NCBI RefSeq assembly: GCF_014206815.1
Contig: NZ_JACHNP010000002.1
Coordinates: forward strand, 930,001-994,000
Reading direction: 5' to 3'
Source: Xanthomonas sp. F10
GTDB taxonomy: Bacteria; Pseudomonadota; Gammaproteobacteria; Xanthomonadales; Xanthomonadaceae
DNA: 64,000 bases
The notes below the pieces were generated by a model. That model worked only from the letters and a program-made list of their open reading frames with translations, had not been told where the DNA came from and did not search any database. How positions within the stretch are numbered: the first letter of the stretch is position 1; the number at the start of each line of letters is the position of its first letter. Positions 51,671-60,741 of the stretch are shown here, in pieces. Both the position numbers and the translations under genes were made by a program.

Positions 51671-54358
51671 TCACTTGGGCAGGGCCATGCGTCCGCTGAT
51701 CGAGAAGGCGGCGTCCTCGCCGGGCGCACCGGTACCGGGCTGGCCACCGCCGACGAACAGGCGGTAGTCGCCGGCCTCGACCGCGCGCTGGCCGCTGCGA
51801 TCGACATCGCTGAGCTGGCGCGCGTCCAGCACGAAGCGCAGCGTGCGCGCCTCGCCCGGCTGCAGGTGCACGCGCTGGAAGCCGACCAGGCTGCGCAGCG
51901 GCGACTGCGCGCGCGGTGGGTATTGCAGGTACACCTGCACCACCTCGTCGCCGGCGCGCGCGCCGGTGTTGCGCACGGTGGTGCTCACCTGCAGCGGCTG
52001 GCCGGCCTGCAGTGTCGCGGTCGACAGCCGTGGCGCGTCGTAGGCGAACTGGGTGTAGCTGAGGCCGTAGCCGAACGGGAACAGCGGCTCGCCCTTGAAG
52101 TAGCGGTAGGTGCGGCCCTTCATGTCGTAGCTGACGTAGGGTGGCAGGTCCTTGGTCGAGCGGTAGAAGGTCACGGGCAGGCGGCCGCCGGGATTGATGT
52201 CGCCGGCCAGCGCCTGGGCGATCGCGGTGCCGCCGGACTGGCCCGGATACCAGGCGGCGATGATCGCGTCGGCGTGCTGCTTGGCCCAGTTCAACGCCAC
52301 CGCGCTGCCGCTCATCAGTACCACGACCAGCGGCTTGCCGCTGGCCTTGGCCCGTTCCAGCAAGGCCTGCTGCGCCGCCGGCAGGGCCAGGTCGTTGCGG
52401 TCGCCGCCGTCGAAGCCGGGCACGTCGATGCGCAGTTCCTCGCCTTCCACGTCCGGCGACAGGCCGACGAAGGCCACCACTGCGTCGGCCTGCGCCACCG
52501 CGCGTTCGGCTTCGGCCAGTTGCAGCGCCGGCGGCGCCAGCCACTCCAGGCGCAGGCCCTGGTCCTGGCCGCGGTGTTCCAGCTCCAGGCGGATGCGGCG
52601 CGGCCGCGCGTCGTCGAAATGCAGCACGGTCTCGACGTTGCGGCCGTCGGCGTTGTGCATGCCGGCCGGCAGGTGCTTGTCCTCGGCGTTGCCGGCGATC
52701 ACCAACTGGTCGTCGATGTACAGGCGCACCGGGTCGTGGCCGGCGCAATCGAAGCAACGCGCCACCCGCACCGCCAGGGTGTAGTCGCCGGGGCCGGGCG
52801 GCAGCAGTTCGCCGCTCCAGCGCACCGAATAACGGTCTTTGTCCACGCCCTTGGCCGGGGCCACGTGGTCCCAGTTGAAGCCGACCACGCGGTCCTGGCG
52901 CTGCACGCGCGGGGCGCCGGCCAGGTCCAGGTTGTCGAAGTATTCGCCGCGCAGCCCGGGCTTGCCGTCGCTGCGCAGGGCGGTTTCGGGGATCATGCCG
53001 GGCACGCCGGCGGCCAGCGGCGCACCCTGCGCATAGGCCACCTGGGCGGCGCCGAAGCGCGTGCGCAGGCCCTGCAGCGGCGTCACTGGCTGCACCGAGG
53101 TGCCCTGGTAGTTGGCTTCCAGCGCGGCCAGCGCGTCGGCATTGGGGCCGAGCACGGCCAGGCGCAGGCCCGGGCGCAGCGGCAGGGTGGCGTTGGCGTT
53201 CTTCAGCAGCACCAGCGATTGCTGCGCGGCCTGCAGCGCCAGTGCGCGGTGCGCGGCGCTGTCGATGTCCCTGGCGCCCAGCCGTGCGTACGGATCGTTG
53301 CGCCGCGGCTGCAGTTCGCCGAGCCGGTAGCGCGCGGCGAACAGGCGCACCAGCGAGCGGTCGAGCAGGGCTTCGTCGGCCTCGCCGCGGTCGAAGGCCA
53401 GGCCGAGCTCCCGGTAGGCGTAGCCGCAGTTCAGATCGTGCCCGGCCTTGAGCGCCGCGGCGGACGAGCCGGCGTTGTCGGGGCGGTAGTAGTGGAACTG
53501 GGTCATGTCGTCGATCGCATCGCAATCGGACACGACGAAGCCCTTGAAGCCCCAGTCGCCACGCACGCGGCCATCGAGCAGCCAGTCGGCGGCGCAGGCT
53601 GGCGTGCCGTGCAGGGAGTTGTACGCGCACATCACCGAGCCGGCCTGGCCGTCGACGATGGCGGCGCGGAACGCCGGCGAGTAGGTGGCCTCGAAATCGT
53701 GCGGCGACACGTCCACGTCGAAACCGTGGCGGCCCGGTTCCGGTCCGCTGTGCACGGCCAGGTGCTTGGGCGTGGCGATGGTGCGCGGGTGCGCCGGATC
53801 GTCGCCCTGCAGGCCGCGGATGAAGCCGACCGCCAGCCGTCCGGTGAGGTAGGGATCCTCGCCGTAGGTCTCCATGCCGCGGCCCCAGCGTGGGTCGCGG
53901 AAGATGTTGATGTTGGGCGACCAGATGGTCAGCCCGGCGTAGCGCGGATGGTCCTTGCCGGGGCCGCCGGCAAGATTGAACTTGGCTCGCGCCTCGGTCG
54001 AGGTGACGGTGCCGACGTCATGCAGCAGCTCGGGGTTCCAGGTCGCGGCCAGGCCGATCGCCTGCGGGAACACCGTGGCCTCGCCGTTGCGGGCGATGCC
54101 GTGCAGGCCCTCGCTCCACCACTCGTAGGCGGGCACGCCCAGGCGCGGAATCGCCGGTGCATCGTTCATCGCCTGCGCGATCCTCTCGGCGCGGGTCATC
54201 TTCGCCACCAGCGCGGCGGCGCGATCCTCGGCCTCGTCGGCGTGGGCGAGCGGGGCGGCGAGCAGGCCGATCGCACACAGCGCCTGTGCCAGCGGATGTA
54301 GGAGCGGCTTCAGCCGCGACCGCACGCCGGCCGATCCGCGGAGCATCTTCCAGCCCAT
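51671..54358 (-). CDS. nixI: GH3 beta-xylosidase-type enzyme with PA14 domain
   Basis: 895 aa. ATG 54358 has GGAGG 11-15 bases upstream and overlaps the GH2 stop (TGATG). GH3 N-domain: SEGLHGIARNGEATVFPQAI, TIATPKHLAVHSGPEPGRHG, nucleophile Asp in FVVSDCDAIDDM (about 278). A PA14 insert occupies about 470-606 (GEYFDNLDLAGAPRV). The second GH3 domain and a fibronectin-III-like end follow. NixI of X. campestris cleaves the beta-1,2-xylose of plant N-glycans. The signal peptide is odd: its basic n-region (VRSRLKPLLH) is encoded by a REP element. Confidence 0.9.
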   Translation of the reverse strand: MGWKMLRGSAGVRSRLKPLLHPLAQALCAIGLLAAPLAHADEAEDRAAALVAKMTRAERIAQAMNDAPAIPRLGVPAYEWWSEGLHGIARNGEATVFPQAIGLAATWNPELLHDVGTVTSTEARAKFNLAGGPGKDHPRYAGLTIWSPNINIFRDPRWGRGMETYGEDPYLTGRLAVGFIRGLQGDDPAHPRTIATPKHLAVHSGPEPGRHGFDVDVSPHDFEATYSPAFRAAIVDGQAGSVMCAYNSLHGTPACAADWLLDGRVRGDWGFKGFVVSDCDAIDDMTQFHYYRPDNAGSSAAALKAGHDLNCGYAYRELGLAFDRGEADEALLDRSLVRLFAARYRLGELQPRRNDPYARLGARDIDSAAHRALALQAAQQSLVLLKNANATLPLRPGLRLAVLGPNADALAALEANYQGTSVQPVTPLQGLRTRFGAAQVAYAQGAPLAAGVPGMIPETALRSDGKPGLRGEYFDNLDLAGAPRVQRQDRVVGFNWDHVAPAKGVDKDRYSVRWSGELLPPGPGDYTLAVRVARCFDCAGHDPVRLYIDDQLVIAGNAEDKHLPAGMHNADGRNVETVLHFDDARPRRIRLELEHRGQDQGLRLEWLAPPALQLAEAERAVAQADAVVAFVGLSPDVEGEELRIDVPGFDGGDRNDLALPAAQQALLERAKASGKPLVVVLMSGSAVALNWAKQHADAIIAAWYPGQSGGTAIAQALAGDINPGGRLPVTFYRSTKDLPPYVSYDMKGRTYRYFKGEPLFPFGYGLSYTQFAYDAPRLSTATLQAGQPLQVSTTVRNTGARAGDEVVQVYLQYPPRAQSPLRSLVGFQRVHLQPGEARTLRFVLDARQLSDVDRSGQRAVEAGDYRLFVGGGQPGTGAPGEDAAFSISGRMALPK
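54297..54323 (+). repeat. REP element inside the nixI signal-peptide codons
   Basis: TGTAGGAGCGGCTTCAGCCG plus CGACCGC, the same unit as at 37409 and 39882, lying entirely within the coding sequence of the GH3 gene between its start and the hydrophobic signal core. Confidence 0.9.
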
Positions 54359-57057
54359 CACTTCGCCTCCGCCGGTTCGGCCGGGGCACCCGCCAGGGTG
54401 CTGCCCAGGTCGCGCACCTGCAGCGCCGCGCGCACCTGCTCCAGCGTCGCGCTGCTGTGCACGCGCACGGTCAGCGGTTCGCCCGGCAGCAGGTCGAAGG
54501 CGTTGTCGGACAGGGTCACGTCGAGGTCGCCGAAGCTCAGCCACACCTGCGCCGCGAGCGTGGCGCTGCTCAGGGTCAGCGCGTAGCCGTCGCCATCGGC
54601 CCGCAGGTCGCTGCGGATGTCAGCCTGCGGCCACTGCAGGTGCTTGGCCGCGTCGAAGTACACCAGGGTGCGCGACAGCACGCGCTCGCCGTCGAGCAGT
54701 TCGAACACCGCCACGCTGCGGCGCGGATCGGCGCGGCGCAGTAACTGCGCATCGCTGAAGCTGCCCACGCGCACACTGGACAGCGGCGCCAGGGTCACCG
54801 GCTTCTCGGTCTTGCTCAGCACCTTGCCGGACAGGTCCATCACCCGCATGCGCCAGCGCGCGGCCAGCGGCGTGGTGCGGTCGGAAACCAGCGATACTGT
54901 GGTCTGGCCCTTGTCGTCGCGCAGTGCGGCGATCAGTTCCGGCGCGTAGAAGCGGCGCGCGTGGTACTGCAGCGCCTTCCAGCGGCCGAAGTAGTCCAGG
55001 CTCGACCACGAGGCGCCGGGCCACACGTCGTTGAGCTGCCAGTACAGCGAGCCCATCGATTGCGGCCGCGATGCACGCAGGTGTTCGGCGGCCAGGGTGA
55101 TGCCTTCGGCCTGCATGATCTGGCTCAAATAAACGAAGCTGGCGAAGTCCTTGGGCTCGCCGAACGCACGGCGGATGTACAGCAGCAGGCGCTGGTTGCC
55201 GTTGCCCTTGTCGAACTTCTGGTGCGCGCGCATCACCGGCGATTCGGGCTGCAAGTCGCCGGGTTCGGCGAAGGCGCGGATGGTGCGCAGTTCCGGGAAC
55301 GACTGCAGGCCGTATTCGGACATGAAGCGCGGGGTCACGTTGAGGTATTCGTTGACCGGCAGCGCCGGGCCGCCCCAGACCTTCCAGTAATGCATGTCGC
55401 CATCGTCGGGCTGGTCCGCGGCGCCGTCGAAATCGGTACCCGGCGAGGTCGCCCAGTACGGGGTGTCGCTGTCGTACTTCTGCACCGCCTCGCGCAGCAC
55501 CGTGCCGAACAGCGTGGTCATGCCGCGGACGATGCGCTCGCGCTCTTCCGGGTCGATCGACTGCTTGAACTTGATGCGGTCGCCCCAGTTCTCCCAGCCG
55601 GTCTGCACTTCGTTGTTGCCGCACCAGATGACGATGCTGGGGTGGTCGCCGAGGCGCCGCACCTGCTCCTCGGCCTCGGCGCGGGTGTTCTCGCGGAAGG
55701 CGACGTCGTAGGGTGGGATGGCGCCGCCGAACATGAAGTCCTGCCAGATCATGATGCCCAGGCGGTCGGCGTCCTCGTAGAAGCTGTCCGGCTGGTAGTG
55801 GCCGCCGCCCCACATGCGCAGCATGTTCATGTTGGCGTTGCGCGCGGACTGCAGGAAGCCGCGCATGCGCGCGGCGTCGACGCGGGTGGGGAAGCTGTCG
55901 AACGGAATCAGGTTGGCGCCCTTGGCGAACACCGGGATGCCGTTGACCACCAGGGCGAAGCTCTTGCCCCACTGGTCCTGCTCGCGGCGCAGCTCGACGC
56001 TGCGCAGGCCGGTGACGCGCTGCGCCTCGAAGCGCTCGCCCGCCGCATCGCGCAGGTGCGCCTTGAACGTGTACAGATCCTGGCGGCCATAGCCGGCCGG
56101 GAACCAGCGCTGCGGCTTGGCGATGCGCACCGGCACGGTCAGGGTGTTGGCGCCCGGGTCGACGACCGCGCGCTGGCTGAACTGGCCGACGCGCTGGCCG
56201 TCCGGGCCGAGCACGTCCAGGTCCAATTGCACCTCGCCGCTGCGGCCGGCCTGCACCTGCAGTTGCGCCAGCAACTGCGCCGCGTCGGCGTCCACGCGCT
56301 GCTGGGCGATGCGCAGGCCGTCCACGCGCAGGTCGTCCCAGGCCTCCAGGCGCACGCCCTGCCAGATGCCGGCGGTGACGATGCGCGGGCCCCAGTCCCA
56401 GCCGAAGTTGTACGGCGCCTTGCGCACGTAGGTGGAGCTGTGCCGCGCTACCGGCTCGTCGCCGAACGCCGAGTCGTAGGCGCCGGGCAGCGCATACGGC
56501 TGCTTGGCCAGCCACGGCTGGATCTTCTTGATCGGCGAAGCGATGCGCACTTCCAGCACGTTGTCGCCGCGCTTGAGCAACGGTTTGGCGTCCACCCGCC
56601 ACTGCCGGAACATATTGTCGGCGGCCAGCAGCTTCTTGCCGTTGAGATAGACCTCGGCGAAGGTGTCCAGCCCGTCGAACACCAGCTCCAGGTGCGGGCG
56701 CGCCAGCAGGGCCGCGTCGACCTGGAACCGGGTCTGGTACTGCCAGTCGCTCAGCCCGGCCCACTGGATCTGCGCTTCATTGTCGCGATAGAACGGATCG
56801 GGCACGACCCCGGCGGCGATCAGGTCGGTCTGCACCGTGCCCGGCACCTGCGCTGGCAGCCATTGCGCCGCCTTCGGATGCGCCTTGGCGTTGGCATCGC
56901 CCGGCGCCAGCCGCACCTGCCAGCCCTGCTGCAGCGACAGCGTCGTCGGCGCCGCCGCCTGCCCCATTGCCGGCAAGACCAGCGCCAGCAGCAGCCCGAG
57001 GCGGGCAGGAAGGCGCGTGCGCGACGCGGAACGGGAGCGGCGGGGCGGCTGGGTCAT
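54358..57057 (-). CDS. GH2 beta-mannosidase
   Basis: 899 aa exported enzyme with signal peptide (LGLLLALVLPAMGQAAA). Sugar-binding domain LSLQQGWQVRLAPGDANAKA; acid/base Glu in VIWCGNNEVQTGWENWG (about 480); nucleophile in PRFMSEYGLQSFPE (about 580). WDWGPRIVTAGIWQ and SLYWQLNDVWPGASW are typical of beta-mannosidases rather than beta-galactosidases. It would remove the core beta-1,4-mannose from N-glycans. 16 bp downstream of the GH20 stop and overlapping GH3, so part of one operon. Confidence 0.92.
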   Translation of the reverse strand: MTQPPRRSRSASRTRLPARLGLLLALVLPAMGQAAAPTTLSLQQGWQVRLAPGDANAKAHPKAAQWLPAQVPGTVQTDLIAAGVVPDPFYRDNEAQIQWAGLSDWQYQTRFQVDAALLARPHLELVFDGLDTFAEVYLNGKKLLAADNMFRQWRVDAKPLLKRGDNVLEVRIASPIKKIQPWLAKQPYALPGAYDSAFGDEPVARHSSTYVRKAPYNFGWDWGPRIVTAGIWQGVRLEAWDDLRVDGLRIAQQRVDADAAQLLAQLQVQAGRSGEVQLDLDVLGPDGQRVGQFSQRAVVDPGANTLTVPVRIAKPQRWFPAGYGRQDLYTFKAHLRDAAGERFEAQRVTGLRSVELRREQDQWGKSFALVVNGIPVFAKGANLIPFDSFPTRVDAARMRGFLQSARNANMNMLRMWGGGHYQPDSFYEDADRLGIMIWQDFMFGGAIPPYDVAFRENTRAEAEEQVRRLGDHPSIVIWCGNNEVQTGWENWGDRIKFKQSIDPEERERIVRGMTTLFGTVLREAVQKYDSDTPYWATSPGTDFDGAADQPDDGDMHYWKVWGGPALPVNEYLNVTPRFMSEYGLQSFPELRTIRAFAEPGDLQPESPVMRAHQKFDKGNGNQRLLLYIRRAFGEPKDFASFVYLSQIMQAEGITLAAEHLRASRPQSMGSLYWQLNDVWPGASWSSLDYFGRWKALQYHARRFYAPELIAALRDDKGQTTVSLVSDRTTPLAARWRMRVMDLSGKVLSKTEKPVTLAPLSSVRVGSFSDAQLLRRADPRRSVAVFELLDGERVLSRTLVYFDAAKHLQWPQADIRSDLRADGDGYALTLSSATLAAQVWLSFGDLDVTLSDNAFDLLPGEPLTVRVHSSATLEQVRAALQVRDLGSTLAGAPAEPAEAK

Positions 57058-57073
57058 GCGAGGGTCTCCGTGG

Positions 57074-59566
57074 TCAGTGCGCGGCGGCGGGGGGCGCCTG
57101 CGCCGCGGTGTCGATCAGATGGACGGCGCCGATGGCGTAGTACGGGCCGGCGATGGGCGCGGTGGAGCGCAGGCACAGGTCGTGCACGCCGGTCTGCTTG
57201 GGCAGCCGCGCTTCCAGCGCGAACTGGTCGCCCAGGGTCTTGCCGGCCGGCATTGGCAGCCGGGCCAGCAGCTTGCCCTTGCAGTCGCCCAGCCGCACCT
57301 CGAACTCGCCGCGCGCGCTGTGCGCCGGGTAGCGCTTGACCTTGGCCTGGTCGTGCGCCAGCCCGTAGTTGCGCGCCAGGCGCGCGGCGTCGATGCGGAT
57401 GCGGTCGACGCCGTCCAGGCGTGCATCGGCGTAGCGCCAGCAACTGGTGAACAGGTCGATGTTGAACACCGGCGTGTCCTGCTCCGCCAGGTCCGGCAGC
57501 AGCGGCACGCGCAGGCCCAGTTCGCCGCCGGCGCACGAGCTCAGGCCCTGGGTGTCGCGGCTGAGCAGGTTGGCGCGGTCGAGGATGCGGCTGCGCGGCG
57601 CGGCCAGCAGGCGGCCGTCGTCGGCGAAGGTGGCCGCACGCACGGTGACCGGCAGGGTCACCGCGAACGGCGCGGTGTAGCGCGGCGAGTCGGCCTTGGG
57701 CTCGCTGCCGTCGGTGGTGTAGCGGAAGCTGCCGAACTTGGCCTGGTTGCCCAGCACCACGGTGGCCTGGCCGCTGTCCAGCGCCGCGTTGTCGCCGCCC
57801 TGCACGGCGATGTCCGGGGCGAAGGCGCCGTCGCCATAGGCGATGCCCTGCAGGCGGTAGCGGTCCAGCTGCGCCGGCATGCGCTGCAGGAAGCCGTTCC
57901 AGTCGCGCGCGGCCATCGGCGACCAGCCGGCCTCGGCCACCGCGCTCAGCCGCGGGAACAGCGCATGGTCGATATGCCAGGCGGAGGGGATGTACTCGCT
58001 CCACAGCGCCGCCTGCACGCCGAGCACGTGCTTGCTCTCTTCGGGGCTGAGCGCCGCCGGCACCGGGTCGAAACCGTAGACCTTCTGCAGCGGCAGCGTC
58101 GCCAGGCGGCCGTTGGGCTCGTCGTTGCGCGCGCTCTGCAGGTTGTCCAGGTACATCCAGCCGGCCGGCGCCAGCACCACGTCGTGGCCCTGCTTGGCGG
58201 CGGCGACTGCGCCGTCCACGCCGCGCCAGGACATCACCGAGGCACTCGCGGGCAGCCCGCCTTCCAGGATCTCGTCCCAGCCGATCAGGCGCCGCTGGTG
58301 CTGGGTCAGGTAGTCGGCCAGCTGCTGGTTGAACCAGCCCTGCAGCGCGTGCGCATCCTTGATGCCGAGCTTGCGCATCTGCGCGCGCACCGCCGGCGAG
58401 CGTTCCCACTGGTCCTTGACCGCTTCGTCGCCGCCGATGTGAATGTACGGCGAGGGGAACAGTTGCAGCACTTCGTCCAGCACGCCCCGGATGAAGGTCA
58501 TGCTCTTGTCGTTGGTATTGAACAGGTAGGGATTGACGCCCCAGTCCACCGACACCTTGGGCCGCTGCCGGGTCACCCCGACCAGTTCCGGGTACGCGGC
58601 CACCGCGGCCTGCGCGTGCCCGGGCATGTCCAGCTCCGGCACGATGGTGATGTGGCGCGCGGCGGCGTAGGCCACCAGGTCGCGGATCTGGTCCTGGGTG
58701 TAGAAGCCACCGTAGCGATCGGGCAGACCATGGGTGCCGGCGCCGGGCGGGGTGCGCCAGGCACCGATCTCGGTGAGCTTGGGATAGCGCTTGATCTCGA
58801 TGCGCCAGCCTTGGTCGTCGGTCAGGTGCAGATGCAGCACGTTGAGCTTGTGCTGGGCCATCGCGTCGATCAGGCGCTTGACCGTGTCAGGGCCGTGGAA
58901 GTGCCGCGCCACGTCGAGCAGCACGCCGCGCCAGCCGAAGCGGGGCCAGTCGCGGATGTGCACCTGCGGGACGTCCACCTCGCCCTTGCCGGCGTCGGGG
59001 GTCATCAGCTGCCAGGCGCTGATCGCGCCGTAGAACAGGCCGCGTTCCTCGCGCGCCTGGATCAGCATGGTGCGCGGGTCCACGTCCAGCGTGTAGCCCT
59101 CGGCCTGCGCGACTTCGGTATTGGGATTGAGCTGCAGGCGGATGCTGCCGTCGGCGGGGATGGTCTCCTCGCGCACCTCCAGCGACAGACCGCGGGTCTT
59201 GCTCAGCAACTGCGACAGTTGCTCGGCCACGCGCTGCGCGCCGGGGTCGTCGAGGGGCACCGACAGCGCAGCGCCGGCTCGGATGGTCAGGGTGCCGCCG
59301 TCGCGCTCGGCCTTGGCCGGCGCCGGGATCAGCGGCAACGGCGTCTTGTCGTCGTCGTCATCGTGTTTCGGGGCCGGCGGCGGCGCCGCGGCGGGCTTGG
59401 CCGCAGGCGCAGGCGCTGGCGGCGGCGCGCGGTCGCAGCCGCCGAGCAGGCTGCCACAGGCGAGCAGGGACAACCCCAGCCAGGCGTTGCGGGAGGCCGC
59501 CGCGATGCGCGCGGCGGCGAGCATCGGGCGGTGCGGCAATCGGGGGTGTGCACCCACTGCAGTCAT
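57074..59566 (-). CDS. GH20 beta-N-acetylhexosaminidase lipoprotein
   Basis: 830 aa. ATG 59566 with GAGGT upstream. A signal with lipobox LLACGSLLGGC predicts a lipid anchor, followed by a Pro/Ala linker with five Asp. Catalytic Asp-Glu pair in YIHIGGDEAVKDQWE (about 379); DVARHFHGPDTVKRLIDAMA and LHLHLTDDQGWRIEIKRYP are GH20 hallmarks. The last 130 residues hold an extra beta-rich NPCBM/discoidin-like domain (IDLFTSCWRYADARLDGVDR). Removes terminal GlcNAc from N-glycan antennae or chitobiose cores. Confidence 0.92.
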   Translation of the reverse strand: MTAVGAHPRLPHRPMLAAARIAAASRNAWLGLSLLACGSLLGGCDRAPPPAPAPAAKPAAAPPPAPKHDDDDDKTPLPLIPAPAKAERDGGTLTIRAGAALSVPLDDPGAQRVAEQLSQLLSKTRGLSLEVREETIPADGSIRLQLNPNTEVAQAEGYTLDVDPRTMLIQAREERGLFYGAISAWQLMTPDAGKGEVDVPQVHIRDWPRFGWRGVLLDVARHFHGPDTVKRLIDAMAQHKLNVLHLHLTDDQGWRIEIKRYPKLTEIGAWRTPPGAGTHGLPDRYGGFYTQDQIRDLVAYAAARHITIVPELDMPGHAQAAVAAYPELVGVTRQRPKVSVDWGVNPYLFNTNDKSMTFIRGVLDEVLQLFPSPYIHIGGDEAVKDQWERSPAVRAQMRKLGIKDAHALQGWFNQQLADYLTQHQRRLIGWDEILEGGLPASASVMSWRGVDGAVAAAKQGHDVVLAPAGWMYLDNLQSARNDEPNGRLATLPLQKVYGFDPVPAALSPEESKHVLGVQAALWSEYIPSAWHIDHALFPRLSAVAEAGWSPMAARDWNGFLQRMPAQLDRYRLQGIAYGDGAFAPDIAVQGGDNAALDSGQATVVLGNQAKFGSFRYTTDGSEPKADSPRYTAPFAVTLPVTVRAATFADDGRLLAAPRSRILDRANLLSRDTQGLSSCAGGELGLRVPLLPDLAEQDTPVFNIDLFTSCWRYADARLDGVDRIRIDAARLARNYGLAHDQAKVKRYPAHSARGEFEVRLGDCKGKLLARLPMPAGKTLGDQFALEARLPKQTGVHDLCLRSTAPIAGPYYAIGAVHLIDTAAQAPPAAAH

Positions 59567-59685
59567 CGGTCTACCTCAAGCGATCGAGATGCGTATCGTA
59601 GAGGCTGCGGGGTAGCCTGAGGTGAGCGCGGCGCGTTCGGCGCGCGCCGCATGCGCCGCGTGTCGCATCTCGAGCGCGCGGCCGC

Positions 59686-60741
59686 TCAGCGTGCCGCGGT
59701 CGGCAGTTCGTCCCAGACCTTGGGATCTTCGGCGCCCAGCACCCAGCAACTGAAGCCTTCCAGGCCGTACTGTTTGACCAGGTCGTAGCGGGCGCGGAAG
59801 CTGCGCGCGTCCGGGCGGAACACCCATTCGCGCATGTCGTCGCGGTAGAAATAGAACCACGACTCCTGCTCCACCGGATCCCATTGCACGGTGGCGTTCT
59901 GCTCCACCGCCAGCGGGAACGACTCGTCGGCGTCGATGTAGTCGGCGGTGATGTTGGAGGCTTCGGTGCCGTCGGGCTTGACCGGATTGCCGGTGTACCA
60001 GCGGTAGCCATAGGTAGCGATGCCCAGCGACAGCTTGTCCTTCGGTACCTGGGTCAGCGCGTAGTCCAGGTGCTTCTTCATCCACACCATGCCGTCCACC
60101 GGGCCGGGCGTGGTCCAGCGGGTGTGCTGGTCGTAGGTCATCAGGCTGATCAGGTCGGCCGAGGCGCTCAGCGCCTTGAGGTCGTAGGCGCCGCGCCAGT
60201 ACTCCCACATCCACTTGGCGAATGCGCCGCCCTCGGCATAGCCCGGTGCGTTCGGCACCACCGCCACCGACAGCTTGAAACCGGCCTTGTGCAGCGCCTC
60301 GGCGGTCTGCTTGACCATCAGCGAGTAGGCATCGCGGTCGGTCCAGGCGATGCTCTCGAAATCGAATTGGAAGCCGTAATAGCCGTGCTTGCGGCCGTGG
60401 ATCAGCAGCGCGGCGATCATGCGCTGCTTGGCGTCCTCGTCGTGCAGCAGCTTGTGGAAGCCGTCGCGGCCGGCGGTCATCGACAGGATCGGCATCACCC
60501 GCAGCTTGTGCTGCTTGGCGATCTCGTACAGGTACAGGTTCGGGGTGCCGTTGACCAGGCCGCTCTGGTCCACGCCGTACCAGGTCGGCACCACCACATC
60601 GATCTTGTCGAGGTGTGCCAGGAACGAATTGGTCGATTTCTGCGTGTTCATCAGATAGAACAGCGCAGTCGGGTTCTTGGCCATGGCCGGGGCGCAGGCC
60701 AGGGCGAGGGCGAACAGCAGCCCTGCGAAACGCTTCATCAT
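59686..60741 (-). CDS. GH18 glycosidase (chitobiase / ENGase type)
   Basis: 351 aa exported protein, signal peptide AGLLFALALACAPAMA. ATG 60741 overlaps the GH29 stop as ATGA. The catalytic strand reads YYGFQFDFESIAW, Glu about 127 as proton donor; the first Asp of the usual D-x-x-D-x-D-x-E is replaced by Gln. DLISLMTYDQHTRWT and GIATYGYRWYTGNPVK are family features. Expected to act on the GlcNAc-GlcNAc core of N-glycans, as endo-N-acetylglucosaminidase or chitobiase. Followed 119 bp later by GH20. Confidence 0.87.
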   Translation of the reverse strand: MMKRFAGLLFALALACAPAMAKNPTALFYLMNTQKSTNSFLAHLDKIDVVVPTWYGVDQSGLVNGTPNLYLYEIAKQHKLRVMPILSMTAGRDGFHKLLHDEDAKQRMIAALLIHGRKHGYYGFQFDFESIAWTDRDAYSLMVKQTAEALHKAGFKLSVAVVPNAPGYAEGGAFAKWMWEYWRGAYDLKALSASADLISLMTYDQHTRWTTPGPVDGMVWMKKHLDYALTQVPKDKLSLGIATYGYRWYTGNPVKPDGTEASNITADYIDADESFPLAVEQNATVQWDPVEQESWFYFYRDDMREWVFRPDARSFRARYDLVKQYGLEGFSCWVLGAEDPKVWDELPTAAR

